Shown here piece after piece: positions 1-6,220 of a DNA stretch of 8,798 nt; positions within the stretch are counted from its first letter, which is position 1, and each line of letters starts with the position of its first letter. The notes beneath the pieces were generated by a model that did not search any database, had not been told where the DNA came from, and was given only the letters and a program-made list of their open reading frames with translations. The stretch is from Ardenticatenales bacterium. Its GTDB lineage: Bacteria; Chloroflexota; Anaerolineae; Ardenticatenales; Ardenticatenaceae. Location: positions 1 to 8,798 of the forward strand of contig JACCSL010000047.1 in NCBI GenBank assembly GCA_013812995.1, given 5' to 3'. The position numbers were made by a program, and so were the translations under genes.

Positions 1-395
1 GTCATGGGCGTCTCCTGGTGCAGGGTCGGCGGGAAGGACTCCGGGCCAATGTGGTCGGTCAGGTCCATCCAGGTCAAGGCCGATAGCGGGTGGGCCAGCG
101 CCAGCGCCCGATTCATCGCCCCGGTCAGCGCCATTTGCTGGAATTGCGCCTCGCTTTCAGGGTCGTCGTTCTCGAAGTCGTCCTTCTCGTAGTCAAAGCG
201 CCGCACGAGAGCGGAGTTGCTGGGAAGATAGCACCAGAAGCCTTTGTATGCCTCGCCGGATCGCACGCCTACATAGTGTGCACCCGACAGCACTTGTTGA
301 AATCCACGAAAGCCTCCCTCGATCGGGTAGCTCGCGAGATCAAGTCTGGCTTCTTCCTTCGGAATGTCACGCAGGATGATGTAACTGGTACTCAT
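1..395 (-). CDS. AAR2-like protein (homologue of the spliceosomal U5 snRNP assembly factor), N-terminal 131 residues, truncated by window edge
   Basis: The frame is open from ATG 395 to the window edge, so only 131 codons are seen. The protein resembles the N-terminal domain of eukaryotic AAR2, which holds the Prp8 protein during U5 snRNP maturation. Matching blocks in the AAR2 order are: a start strand and 'DIP' at 4-12; the core 'FRGFQQVLSGAHYVGV' at 29-44 (AAR2 pattern F-x-G-I-K-x-I-P-x-G-x-H-x-V); 'YKGFWCYL' at 50-57 (G-F/Y-F/W); 'ALVRRFDYEKDDF' at 62-74 (V-V-R-R-W/Y-D); and 'HPLSALTWMDLTDHI' at 102-116 (Y-P-x-x-W-x-x-L-T-x-x-I). A bacterium has no spliceosome, so its role is unknown. The ATG at 395 is preferred over the ATG at 398 because AAGGAG at 401-406 then lies 5 nt away. 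The S9 peptidase stop (398-400) is 2 nt upstream, or overlaps if 398 is used, so translation is probably coupled. Family assignment is by eye from remembered motifs; function is not inferred. Confidence 0.72.
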   Translation of the reverse strand, partial: MSTSYIILRDIPKEEARLDLASYPIEGGFRGFQQVLSGAHYVGVRSGEAYKGFWCYLPSNSALVRRFDYEKDDFENDDPESEAQFQQMALTGAMNRALALAHPLSALTWMDLTDHIGPESFPPTLHQETPM

Positions 396-406
396 CATCA
401 CTCCTT
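393..406 (-). promoter_or_regulatory. Ribosome-binding site inside the end of the peptidase gene, with stop-start overlap
   Basis: On the minus strand AAGGAG (406-401) encodes the last residues of the peptidase and is followed directly by TGATGATG. The TGA (400-398) ends the peptidase. The two ATGs at 398 and 395 are in the same frame for the AAR2-like gene. The spacing of 5 nt to the second ATG is near the usual optimum, while the first would be only 2 nt away. This arrangement favours reinitiation by the ribosomes leaving the peptidase gene. Confidence 0.75.
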
Positions 407-2353
407 TACATAACGATTGAACCACGCCAGAAGTGCCTCGTTGTGCGCGCGTCGCAAGATGGGAGCCCCGCGAATCGTCCCCAGGTGGGAGCCCCCTGGC
501 AGGCGCAGCATCTCCACCGTGCAGCCCTGCCGCTTGAGCACGCGATAGAACTGCTCGGACTGCTCCGGGGGGCAGCGATGATCTTCCTCACCCTGGATCA
601 GCAGCGTTGGAGTCTTGCAGCGCTGGGCGTAGGTCAGCGGGGAGCAGCGCTGGTAGACCTCGGGAATCTCCTCGGGTGTGCCGCCGAGCTCCTCCACTGC
701 AAAGCGTGGCCCGATGTCACTCACCGTGTAGAAGCTATTCCAGCTGATGACCGGGTTCTCCGGGACCGCCGCCTTGAAACGGTCACTCTGGCCGATCAAC
801 CAGGCCGTCATGAAGCCGCCCGCCGACATTCCGTAGCACCCCAGCCGCTTGGAATCCGCCAACCCCTTCTCAATCGCGTAATCCACCCCCGCTATGATGT
901 CGTCATAATCCAGTTGCCCCCAGCCGCCGACGATGGTGGAGAAATCATCGCCGTAGCCCGTCGAGCCGCGCTGGTTGATGAAGAGGAGCGCGTAGCCCGC
1001 CCCGGCCAGCATCTGAAAATCAAAGGAGAATATGTTGCCCCACCCGCCATGCGGGCCGCCATGCAGCGCCACGATGGTGGCGTAGGGGGCGGCCTTGCCC
1101 GTCGCAGGCTTCATGAGCCACCCCTCGACCTGAGCGCCGTCGCTGCTGTGGAAGAGCAACCGCTCCGTCGTTGGGAGCTGGCGCGCTGCCAGCAGTTCCT
1201 CGTTCAGGTGCGTGAGTTGTCGCTCCTTGGACCCGTCCCGCTCCGCGATGAAGAGCGTGGTTGGATCGTTGAGCGTGCTGACGATGTAGAGCAGGTACTG
1301 CTCGTTCATATCCACCGGAACGCAGGAACGTTCCCCGGTTACTACGGCCTCCCACTGCTCCGGCCCATTGAGGGCAAAGCGATAGATGTGGATCGTGCCA
1401 CCTTCCTGAACCAGCGTGTAGACGAACTGGCCATCGCTGGTCGGCAGGAGCTTGACTGTTCGCATGATGCGCGGCGGCATATCCGGCTGAAGGTAACCGC
1501 CCAGCCCCACCTTCAGGGACTCGCTGCGACAGTCCGGCGCACCGCCTTTGGGGTCGATGACCCACAGATCGTTCTGGGTGCCGCCGGGCCGGCCAAAGGG
1601 TAGCCCCACGAAGATCACCCGGCCATCCGGGGCCCAGGCCACAGCTTCCGCAAAGCCCCACTCCGTCACGAGGTCACGCACCTGACCCTCCAGGTTAACC
1701 ACCTTCAGAGAGGCATGGGAGCGGAAGCCACCGGGCGTCATCGTTGCCATGAAAAGCAACTCTTTTCCGTCGGGGGACCAGAGTGGCGTGCTATTCGAGC
1801 TCTCATCCTCGGTCAGCCGGGTGGGCTCACCGCCCGCGACTGGAATCACGTAGATGTCCTGCGTGCCATCCTCCAGGTATCCCATCTCGTCGAAGCGATA
1901 GATGTGGCGGGTGACCCGGTAGGGTCGCTGGGGGTCGTGCGGCGGGGTCTCGGGCTTGGCCGTGAAGGCAATGTGTGTCCCGTCGGGGGACCAGGCGGGG
2001 CCGCTGCCAACACCCTGCTCTAACGCGGTCAGTGGACGGGGCTCGCCTCCCTCCAGGGGCAGCAGGTAGAGTTGCGGCTTAGCACCCCGATTGGAGAGGA
2101 ACGCCACTTGTTTTCCATCGGGCGACCACTGCGGGTTTGTGTCCCTGCTCTGTCCACTCGTGAGCTGGCGGCTCTCGCCGCTCTCCAGGGAAAGGAGCCA
2201 GAGCGTGACGAACTCTTTTTCCTGCTCCGCATTGACATGGGAAATCGTGTAGACGACCTGCCTGCCATCAGGAGAGAGTTGTGCGCCCTCCAGGAATTTG
2301 AGGCGGAATAGATCGGGGGGGGCTATGACTATGTGCTTGTTTGCGTTGCTCAT
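398..2353 (-). CDS. S9 family (prolyl oligopeptidase type) serine peptidase, 651 aa
   Basis: This is a probably cytoplasmic peptidase (no signal peptide or membrane segment is visible) of the acylaminoacyl-peptidase / dipeptidyl-peptidase branch, which cleaves short peptides rather than folded proteins. The N-terminal half (about 20-370) is a beta-propeller with PD40 repeats 'SPDGRQVVY', 'WSPDGKQVAF', 'WSPDGTHIAF', 'WSPDGKELLF' and 'APDGRVIFV'. The C-terminal alpha/beta-hydrolase (about 400-651) has the oxyanion motif HGGP (431-434). Its nucleophile is Ser510 in G-M-S-A-G-G, the acid is Asp591 in GEEDHRCP, and the base is His623 in GGSHLG. All three are present, so the enzyme should be active. 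Length is normal for the family. GAGGG (2362-2358) lies 4 nt before the ATG. The gene follows the cyclase-like gene by 50 bases and is joined end-to-start with the AAR2-like gene. The actual substrate cannot be told from sequence. Confidence 0.95.
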   Translation of the reverse strand: MSNANKHIVIAPPDLFRLKFLEGAQLSPDGRQVVYTISHVNAEQEKEFVTLWLLSLESGESRQLTSGQSRDTNPQWSPDGKQVAFLSNRGAKPQLYLLPLEGGEPRPLTALEQGVGSGPAWSPDGTHIAFTAKPETPPHDPQRPYRVTRHIYRFDEMGYLEDGTQDIYVIPVAGGEPTRLTEDESSNSTPLWSPDGKELLFMATMTPGGFRSHASLKVVNLEGQVRDLVTEWGFAEAVAWAPDGRVIFVGLPFGRPGGTQNDLWVIDPKGGAPDCRSESLKVGLGGYLQPDMPPRIMRTVKLLPTSDGQFVYTLVQEGGTIHIYRFALNGPEQWEAVVTGERSCVPVDMNEQYLLYIVSTLNDPTTLFIAERDGSKERQLTHLNEELLAARQLPTTERLLFHSSDGAQVEGWLMKPATGKAAPYATIVALHGGPHGGWGNIFSFDFQMLAGAGYALLFINQRGSTGYGDDFSTIVGGWGQLDYDDIIAGVDYAIEKGLADSKRLGCYGMSAGGFMTAWLIGQSDRFKAAVPENPVISWNSFYTVSDIGPRFAVEELGGTPEEIPEVYQRCSPLTYAQRCKTPTLLIQGEEDHRCPPEQSEQFYRVLKRQGCTVEMLRLPGGSHLGTIRGAPILRRAHNEALLAWFNRYVKE

Positions 2354-2403
2354 CTATCCCTCAGAAATAACATAACTCGTGAACCGTGAACGACATTGGT
2401 GGG

Positions 2404-5400
2404 CTAACGGCCTGGCCTCTGCTCCATCCGCTTGAGTTCGATATCCAGGCCAAGGTGCATGAAGAGGTCGCGGGCCTCCTGCCAGAGCGTGAGCCCCTGC
2501 CCGCTACTTCCTGTGGTAAGTTCATAGCGCGCCCACTCGCGGAGCGTCCGGGCGTGTTCGACCTCCGCGCCTGTGGCAATGTAAAGCCGTTGGGCCTCCG
2601 CGAAGCAGTCGGCAGGGGGACTCTCCGGCGCTTCCTGCTGGGCTCCTATCATCCCGAGGGCTCGCCAGGCCGCCGCGATGTGCGCCTGCGCCCCGCTTTT
2701 CTGCCCCAGGGCAAGGGCGTGCTTGGCAGTGGTCAGCGCCTCCTCGATCTTGCCCTGGCCGAGGTATGCCTTGGCCAGGTAGCTGTAGGCAATCGAGGCA
2801 AACTCACCCCGCCCCGCCACCTCCGCCATCTCGATGGCGCGGCGCAGCTTCTCGGCACCCACCTCATATTCCCCGAGCCCCACATGGGCCTCGCCCAAGT
2901 TGTCCATGAGGAGCCCCTCCAGGTCGCGGCTGCCTATCTTTTTGGCAATGGTGAGCGCCTCGGCGTAGCGGGCCACAGCAGTCCGATAATCCCCGCGTTT
3001 GAAGGCGAGCACCCCCAGATTATTGAGCAACATCCCTTCCTCCTGCTGGTTTCCCAGATCGCGGGCCAGGGCCAGCGCCTCGCCGAAGTAGGCGGCGGCC
3101 TGCTCGAAGGAGCGCCCCTGGGTGGTCAGGATGGAGCCGAGAAGCTTTAGGCTTCGGGCAATCATGTCGCGCAGCTTCAGTGCTGTGCTGAGCGCGAGCG
3201 CCTGCTCGCCGAGGGTAAACGCGGCCTCCATATCGGAGATACGCATCAGCGCCCACCCCTGGCGAACGAGCGCGCTAGCAAACTCCGTGCCCGCCGCAAA
3301 GGTGACGCTCTGCGCCTGCTGGGCGCTCTCGATAGCAACGCGATAGTCACCCTGCTTGGTCTGGACATCACTCAACCCCGTCCAGGCACGGGCTTGCACA
3401 ACGGGGTCGCGATTTTGTCTGGCACAGGCTTCCATCGCGCGATAGGCCTCTCCCGCCTCGACGTAGCGCGATTGCAACTGGAGCATCTCGCCCAAGCCCT
3501 GGTACAGTGCCGCGCGCCGTCCGGCCTCCTCTGTTGCCGACAGGAACCGCAGGGCGCGCTGATAGTGCTCGATGGCAGCGGCGGGAGCATAGCTCTCGTT
3601 GGCGGCCCGTCCGGCCCGCTCGTACCAGTCTGCCGCCAGCGATTCCTCGCCAGCCCGCTCATAGTGCTCGCCAATTGTCCCTGCCCAGAAGCCAGGGCCC
3701 TCCCCGCTCTGCACCACGAGCCACTCGGCAATCTGCCGATGGTCATTCTGGAGGCGGCGCTTGATGACGCTGTCATAGGCGACTTCCTGGAGGAGGGTGT
3801 GTTTGAAGACGAACTCACGCGCCTCGCTGAAGGCCCCGCTCTGACGCTCAATGATCAACTCCTTTTCTTTCAGCGTCCCCAGCGACGCCGCGATCTGGCG
3901 CGTGTTGTCGGCGGACTCTCCCATCAGATGGCTGATCGCCTGATCCCAGAAGACTCGCCCGATCACGGCGGCTCGCTGGAGCGTCTCGCGCTCCAGCAGC
4001 GGAAGCGCATCCATGCGTGCCTGAAGCACACCCATCAGAGTAGGGGGCACCCGGACACTGGAGAGACGTTCCGGGGCAACGGTCCAACTCCCCCCACCCT
4101 CCGGCGCGAGGATGACGCCATCCTCAATGAGCATCTTGATCAGCTCCTCCACATAGAAGGGGTTGCCATCGGTGCGGTTGACCAGTAACTCTTCGAGTTC
4201 TGTGGGAACCTGCTCGACGCGATGGAGCAGCTCGGAAACCAGATGGCGGCTCTCGGCGGGGGTAAGGGGGGCAAGGTCGAGGTGAAGATGATGGGTGGGG
4301 AGGAAGCTGCGCCCCCAGGTTGGGCGACGCTCCCAGAGGAAGGGGCGCGCGAGGCAGACCATTAGCATAGGAATAGTGGGACATTCACGCACCAGGTGCT
4401 CAATCAGGTCCAGTGAACCCTCATCTGCCCAGTGAATATCCTCCAGAAAGAGAGCCACTACTGGGCGCTCCCCGTGGCCGGAGGCGGATTTCATCAGCCG
4501 CACCGCCCGGGAGCGGTCCACCGTCATCTCCTCGAAAAAGAGCGTGGCATAGTGGAAGGCGCGGTCCCGCACCTGGCGCGCATCCTCCAGAATCCCGCGC
4601 AGGTAAGGGCTGTCGGAGAAGTCATAGCCCAGAAGTTGGCCCAGTACGTGCGCCTTCTCCGTGCCCTCGGAGCCCATGAATTTGCGGATACCCTGCTCCA
4701 GCTTGGCCCGTGCCATCGTCAGGCGGTCACTATCCTGAAGCCCGAAGCGATAGGCAAAGAGGTCGCGAATCAGGGAGTAGGGCTGCGTGCTCATCTGGGG
4801 GCTGGCACGCCCCTTAAAAAAGCGCACGGTCTCCGGTCGCTCTTCGACCCACTGGTTGAACTCGTAGAGGAGGCGGGACTTTCCCATCCCGGCCTCCCCG
4901 ACCAGCGTAACGATCCGTAGCTGTTCGGAGGTGGCTGCCTCCACAAAAGCTTTTTTAAGCTTTTCCAGCTCCTCCTGTCGCCCGATGAGGGGGCTCTGGC
5001 TCCCCTCAATCTGGTGGGAGACGCGGAAGGCACGGGGGCGCTCGCTTTGGAGTAGGTAGGACGACAGGGATTTTCCCTGCGGCGATTCCAGTGCGGGGAG
5101 CGGCTTTACCTCAAAGGTATCGCGGATGAGCCGATAGCTGTCCTGCGACAGCACGACGCCTCCGGGCGGCGCACTCTCCATCAGGAATCGGGCGACCTCC
5201 AACGGCTCCCCCTCGGCGCTGTAACTCTCGCTGCCCTCAACAGAGCGGACCACGAGGGCTCCAGTGCTGATTCCTACACGGAGTTGGTTGTTATGAAGGT
5301 GTGAGGGAAGATGGTAGAGGGTGGCGATCTCCGCCTGCATCGTCAGCGCGGCCCGAATGGCGCGGCGGGGGTCATTTTCCTGCGCGATGGGGACACCAAA

Positions 5401-5625
5401 CAGGGCGATGAGGGAGTTGCTTTGGCTGTCGGAGCCGCTTTCTAGCACGCCGCTGTAGCTCTCGACGACCGCTTCCAGACGCTTTTGGGTGCTGCTGAAC
5501 TCGCTGTCTGGTCCCATAGGACGTTTTTGGGGCTGTAGCAAGGGGGAGAAATCGACAAAGAGGACGGTGACCTGCTTCTGTTGTGCGCTGGGCTCAGAGA
5601 AGGCGTGCTCCACCATGACTTTCAC
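2404..5625 (-). CDS. Large signalling protein: degenerate class III cyclase domain, P-loop ATPase, TPR tail (1073 aa)
   Basis: Three parts are visible. Residues 18-195 have the class III adenylate/guanylate cyclase fold: 'VTVLFVDFS' at 19-27, 'LIALFGVPIAQENDPRRAIRAAL' in outline at 72-94, 'LRVGISTGALVV' at 115-126, and 'GEPLEVARFL' at 139-148. Residues 210-620 are an AAA_16/STAND-type ATPase with Walker A GEAGMGKS (243-250), Walker B 'ALFLEDIHWAD' (391-401), and the 'DGNPFYVEEL' motif (486-495) usual in cyclase-ATPase fusions. Residues about 640-1050 are a helical tail with TPR units such as 'LGVLAFKRGDYRTAVARYAEAL' in outline at 870-891. The first metal Asp (D25) remains, but the second metal Asp is N70, and the transition-state Asn and Arg are E143 and F147, so cyclase activity is unlikely. 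The start is GTG at 5625; the ATG three codons later (5616) is a fair alternative, as neither has a strong Shine-Dalgarno site. It is probably a cytoplasmic signal-integrating protein and the first gene of its operon. Confidence 0.92.
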   Translation of the reverse strand: MKVMVEHAFSEPSAQQKQVTVLFVDFSPLLQPQKRPMGPDSEFSSTQKRLEAVVESYSGVLESGSDSQSNSLIALFGVPIAQENDPRRAIRAALTMQAEIATLYHLPSHLHNNQLRVGISTGALVVRSVEGSESYSAEGEPLEVARFLMESAPPGGVVLSQDSYRLIRDTFEVKPLPALESPQGKSLSSYLLQSERPRAFRVSHQIEGSQSPLIGRQEELEKLKKAFVEAATSEQLRIVTLVGEAGMGKSRLLYEFNQWVEERPETVRFFKGRASPQMSTQPYSLIRDLFAYRFGLQDSDRLTMARAKLEQGIRKFMGSEGTEKAHVLGQLLGYDFSDSPYLRGILEDARQVRDRAFHYATLFFEEMTVDRSRAVRLMKSASGHGERPVVALFLEDIHWADEGSLDLIEHLVRECPTIPMLMVCLARPFLWERRPTWGRSFLPTHHLHLDLAPLTPAESRHLVSELLHRVEQVPTELEELLVNRTDGNPFYVEELIKMLIEDGVILAPEGGGSWTVAPERLSSVRVPPTLMGVLQARMDALPLLERETLQRAAVIGRVFWDQAISHLMGESADNTRQIAASLGTLKEKELIIERQSGAFSEAREFVFKHTLLQEVAYDSVIKRRLQNDHRQIAEWLVVQSGEGPGFWAGTIGEHYERAGEESLAADWYERAGRAANESYAPAAAIEHYQRALRFLSATEEAGRRAALYQGLGEMLQLQSRYVEAGEAYRAMEACARQNRDPVVQARAWTGLSDVQTKQGDYRVAIESAQQAQSVTFAAGTEFASALVRQGWALMRISDMEAAFTLGEQALALSTALKLRDMIARSLKLLGSILTTQGRSFEQAAAYFGEALALARDLGNQQEEGMLLNNLGVLAFKRGDYRTAVARYAEALTIAKKIGSRDLEGLLMDNLGEAHVGLGEYEVGAEKLRRAIEMAEVAGRGEFASIAYSYLAKAYLGQGKIEEALTTAKHALALGQKSGAQAHIAAAWRALGMIGAQQEAPESPPADCFAEAQRLYIATGAEVEHARTLREWARYELTTGSSGQGLTLWQEARDLFMHLGLDIELKRMEQRPGR

Positions 5626-5668
5626 TTTCTCGATGCGGATCCGGGTAATGGGGGTGTGAATGTTGGCA

Positions 5669-5698
5669 ATAGTAACAGAATAGGCTACCGGCTGACAA
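5669..5698 (-). promoter_or_regulatory. Probable sigma-70-type promoter for the cyclase-like / peptidase / AAR2-like operon
   Basis: On the minus strand a -35 box TTGTCA (5698-5693, five of six consensus bases) and a -10 box TACTAT (5674-5669, four of six) are separated by 18 bases. Transcription would start near 5661, leaving a leader of about 36 nt before the GTG at 5625. It is the best match in the gap upstream of this gene, but it was found by eye only. Confidence 0.45.
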
Positions 5699-5716
5699 AC
5701 AGCGGAAGGTCAGATG

Positions 5717-5896
5717 TTATTCCTCCGGTGGGCTGATGAACAAGCTTTTCACCATCTCATCCAGCAGTGATAAACCAGGGGTGAACTCCTCACTTTCGGC
5801 GTCGTTCAGCATCTGTGTGATGGTGCCAAAGTAGATGGTGAGGGACTCGCCAAACGCCTCGCTGTCGAGGCTGAGGCTGTCACAATGTCTGCACAA
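5717..5896 (-). pseudogene. Short open frame with CxxC, possible remnant of a gene cut by the adjacent element
   Basis: On the minus strand a frame is open from 5917 (after a TGA at 5920-5918) to TAA at 5719-5717. The only usable start is TTG at 5896, and no ribosome-binding site precedes it. The peptide begins with 'LCRHC', a CxxC pair as in half of a zinc knuckle. It continues as an acidic stretch with 'FGESLTIYFGTITQMLND' and ends 'FISPPEE'. Its composition (alternating hydrophobic and acidic, helix-like) looks protein-like rather than random, and it has the same orientation as the operon to the left. The missing start and the hairpin-rich DNA directly upstream suggest that the 5' part was removed when the TnpB-type element arrived. 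It could also be a spurious frame. I do not recognise a family. Confidence 0.3.
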
Positions 5897-5900
5897 CGCA

Positions 5901-5958
5901 GGGCCGCAAAGCGGCTTTCACTTGGCCCAAGGAGTGGTAAGGCAAGTAGCAAGCTACT
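5901..5958. repeat. Cluster of short hairpins, candidate left end of the RHH-TnpB element
   Basis: Nested inverted repeats occur here: GGGCC (5901-5905) with GGCCC (5924-5928), enclosing GCCGC (5903-5907) with GCGGC (5911-5915); then AGTAG (5945-5949) with CTACT (5954-5958). IS200/IS605-type elements carry imperfect subterminal hairpins near each end, and this cluster lies between the gene remnant and the plus-strand operon, where a left end is expected. The exact end and target site cannot be fixed without an empty-site comparison. Confidence 0.35.
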
Positions 5959-6026
5959 CACTCATACACCAGTTCCCTAGGTGCGAGAGGGGTGACTGTC
6001 CGCTCGTGGAAACAGCATATCACTTT

Positions 6027-6055
6027 TTGGATATGGCGTCAAAAAGAGATATAAT
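6027..6055 (+). promoter_or_regulatory. Promoter of the RHH-nuclease operon, predicted to give a leaderless mRNA
   Basis: A perfect -10 box TATAAT (6050-6055) is preceded, at the ideal spacing of 17, by TTGGAT (6027-6032), which keeps the TTG of the -35 consensus. The normal initiation distance puts the first transcribed base at about 6061-6062, and the ATG of the small gene begins at 6062. No Shine-Dalgarno sequence is visible before that ATG, which agrees with leaderless translation. Confidence 0.65.
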
Positions 6056-6063
6056 GACGTCAT
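6034..6063. promoter_or_regulatory. Candidate RHH operator: two TGRCGTCA boxes 21 bp apart
   Basis: ATGACGTCAT (6054-6063) is a perfect 10-bp palindrome covering the predicted transcription start. TGGCGTCA (6034-6041), one base different from its TGACGTCA core (6055-6062), lies in the promoter spacer. The two are offset by exactly 21 bp, two helical turns, so two bound dimers would sit on the same face of the DNA. Arc/MetJ-type repressors typically bind short tandem sites in this way and repress their own operon. The direct observation is the repeats; binding by the adjacent RHH protein is an inference. Confidence 0.5.
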
Positions 6064-6220
6064 GAACGAGAAAAAGGAGCCCCCAATTCGGTATCCCCTA
6101 CGCCTATCGCCGGAGCTATACGAGCGCCTCAAGGCATTAGCAGCAAAGGAAAGGCGTTCTATCAACCAACAGATCATTCACTTGCTCATGCAGATCTTGG
6201 GGGAGGAGGAGCAGGACTAA
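6062..6220 (+). CDS. Small ribbon-helix-helix (Arc/MetJ-type) DNA-binding protein, 52 aa
   Basis: The protein has the layout of an Arc-type RHH repressor: a short basic lead, a beta-strand 'IRYPLRLS' at 9-16 with alternating exposed side chains for the major groove, helix A 'PELYERLKALAAKERR' at 17-32, a turn, and helix B 'SINQQIIHLLMQIL' at 33-46, then an acidic end. RHH proteins act as dimers; 52 aa is about the full length of Arc-like members. It is followed by the nuclease gene in a TAATG overlap, with GGAGGAGGAG (6202-6211) 8 nt before the second start, so both are made from one message. The likely role is autorepression of the operon through the palindromes over its own promoter. RHH proteins also serve as antitoxins, but the partner here is a nuclease far larger than usual toxins. 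There is no visible ribosome-binding site, in line with a leaderless start. Confidence 0.85.
   Translation: MNEKKEPPIRYPLRLSPELYERLKALAAKERRSINQQIIHLLMQILGEEEQD

Noticed and set aside
443..1603. Plus-strand open frame of 386 codons
   Set aside because: It lies entirely opposite the S9 peptidase, whose motifs and catalytic triad are unambiguous; the antisense product has low-complexity Arg/Ala/Leu composition and no recognisable motif. It is a by-product of GC-rich codon use.
2386..4188. Long plus-strand frames (2386-3150 and 3394-4188)
   Set aside because: Both are antisense to the ATPase/TPR gene and show no domain, start site or ribosome-binding site of their own.
5900..6060. CRISPR array or mini-array beside the Cas12-like nuclease
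   Set aside because: No direct repeat of 20 or more bases recurs with regular spacing on either side of the nuclease gene; only short hairpins are present.
5835..6065. Plus-strand 76-codon frame ending at the RHH start
   Set aside because: It covers the remnant frame, the hairpins and the operon promoter, has no ribosome-binding site or recognisable motif, and its composition is not protein-like.
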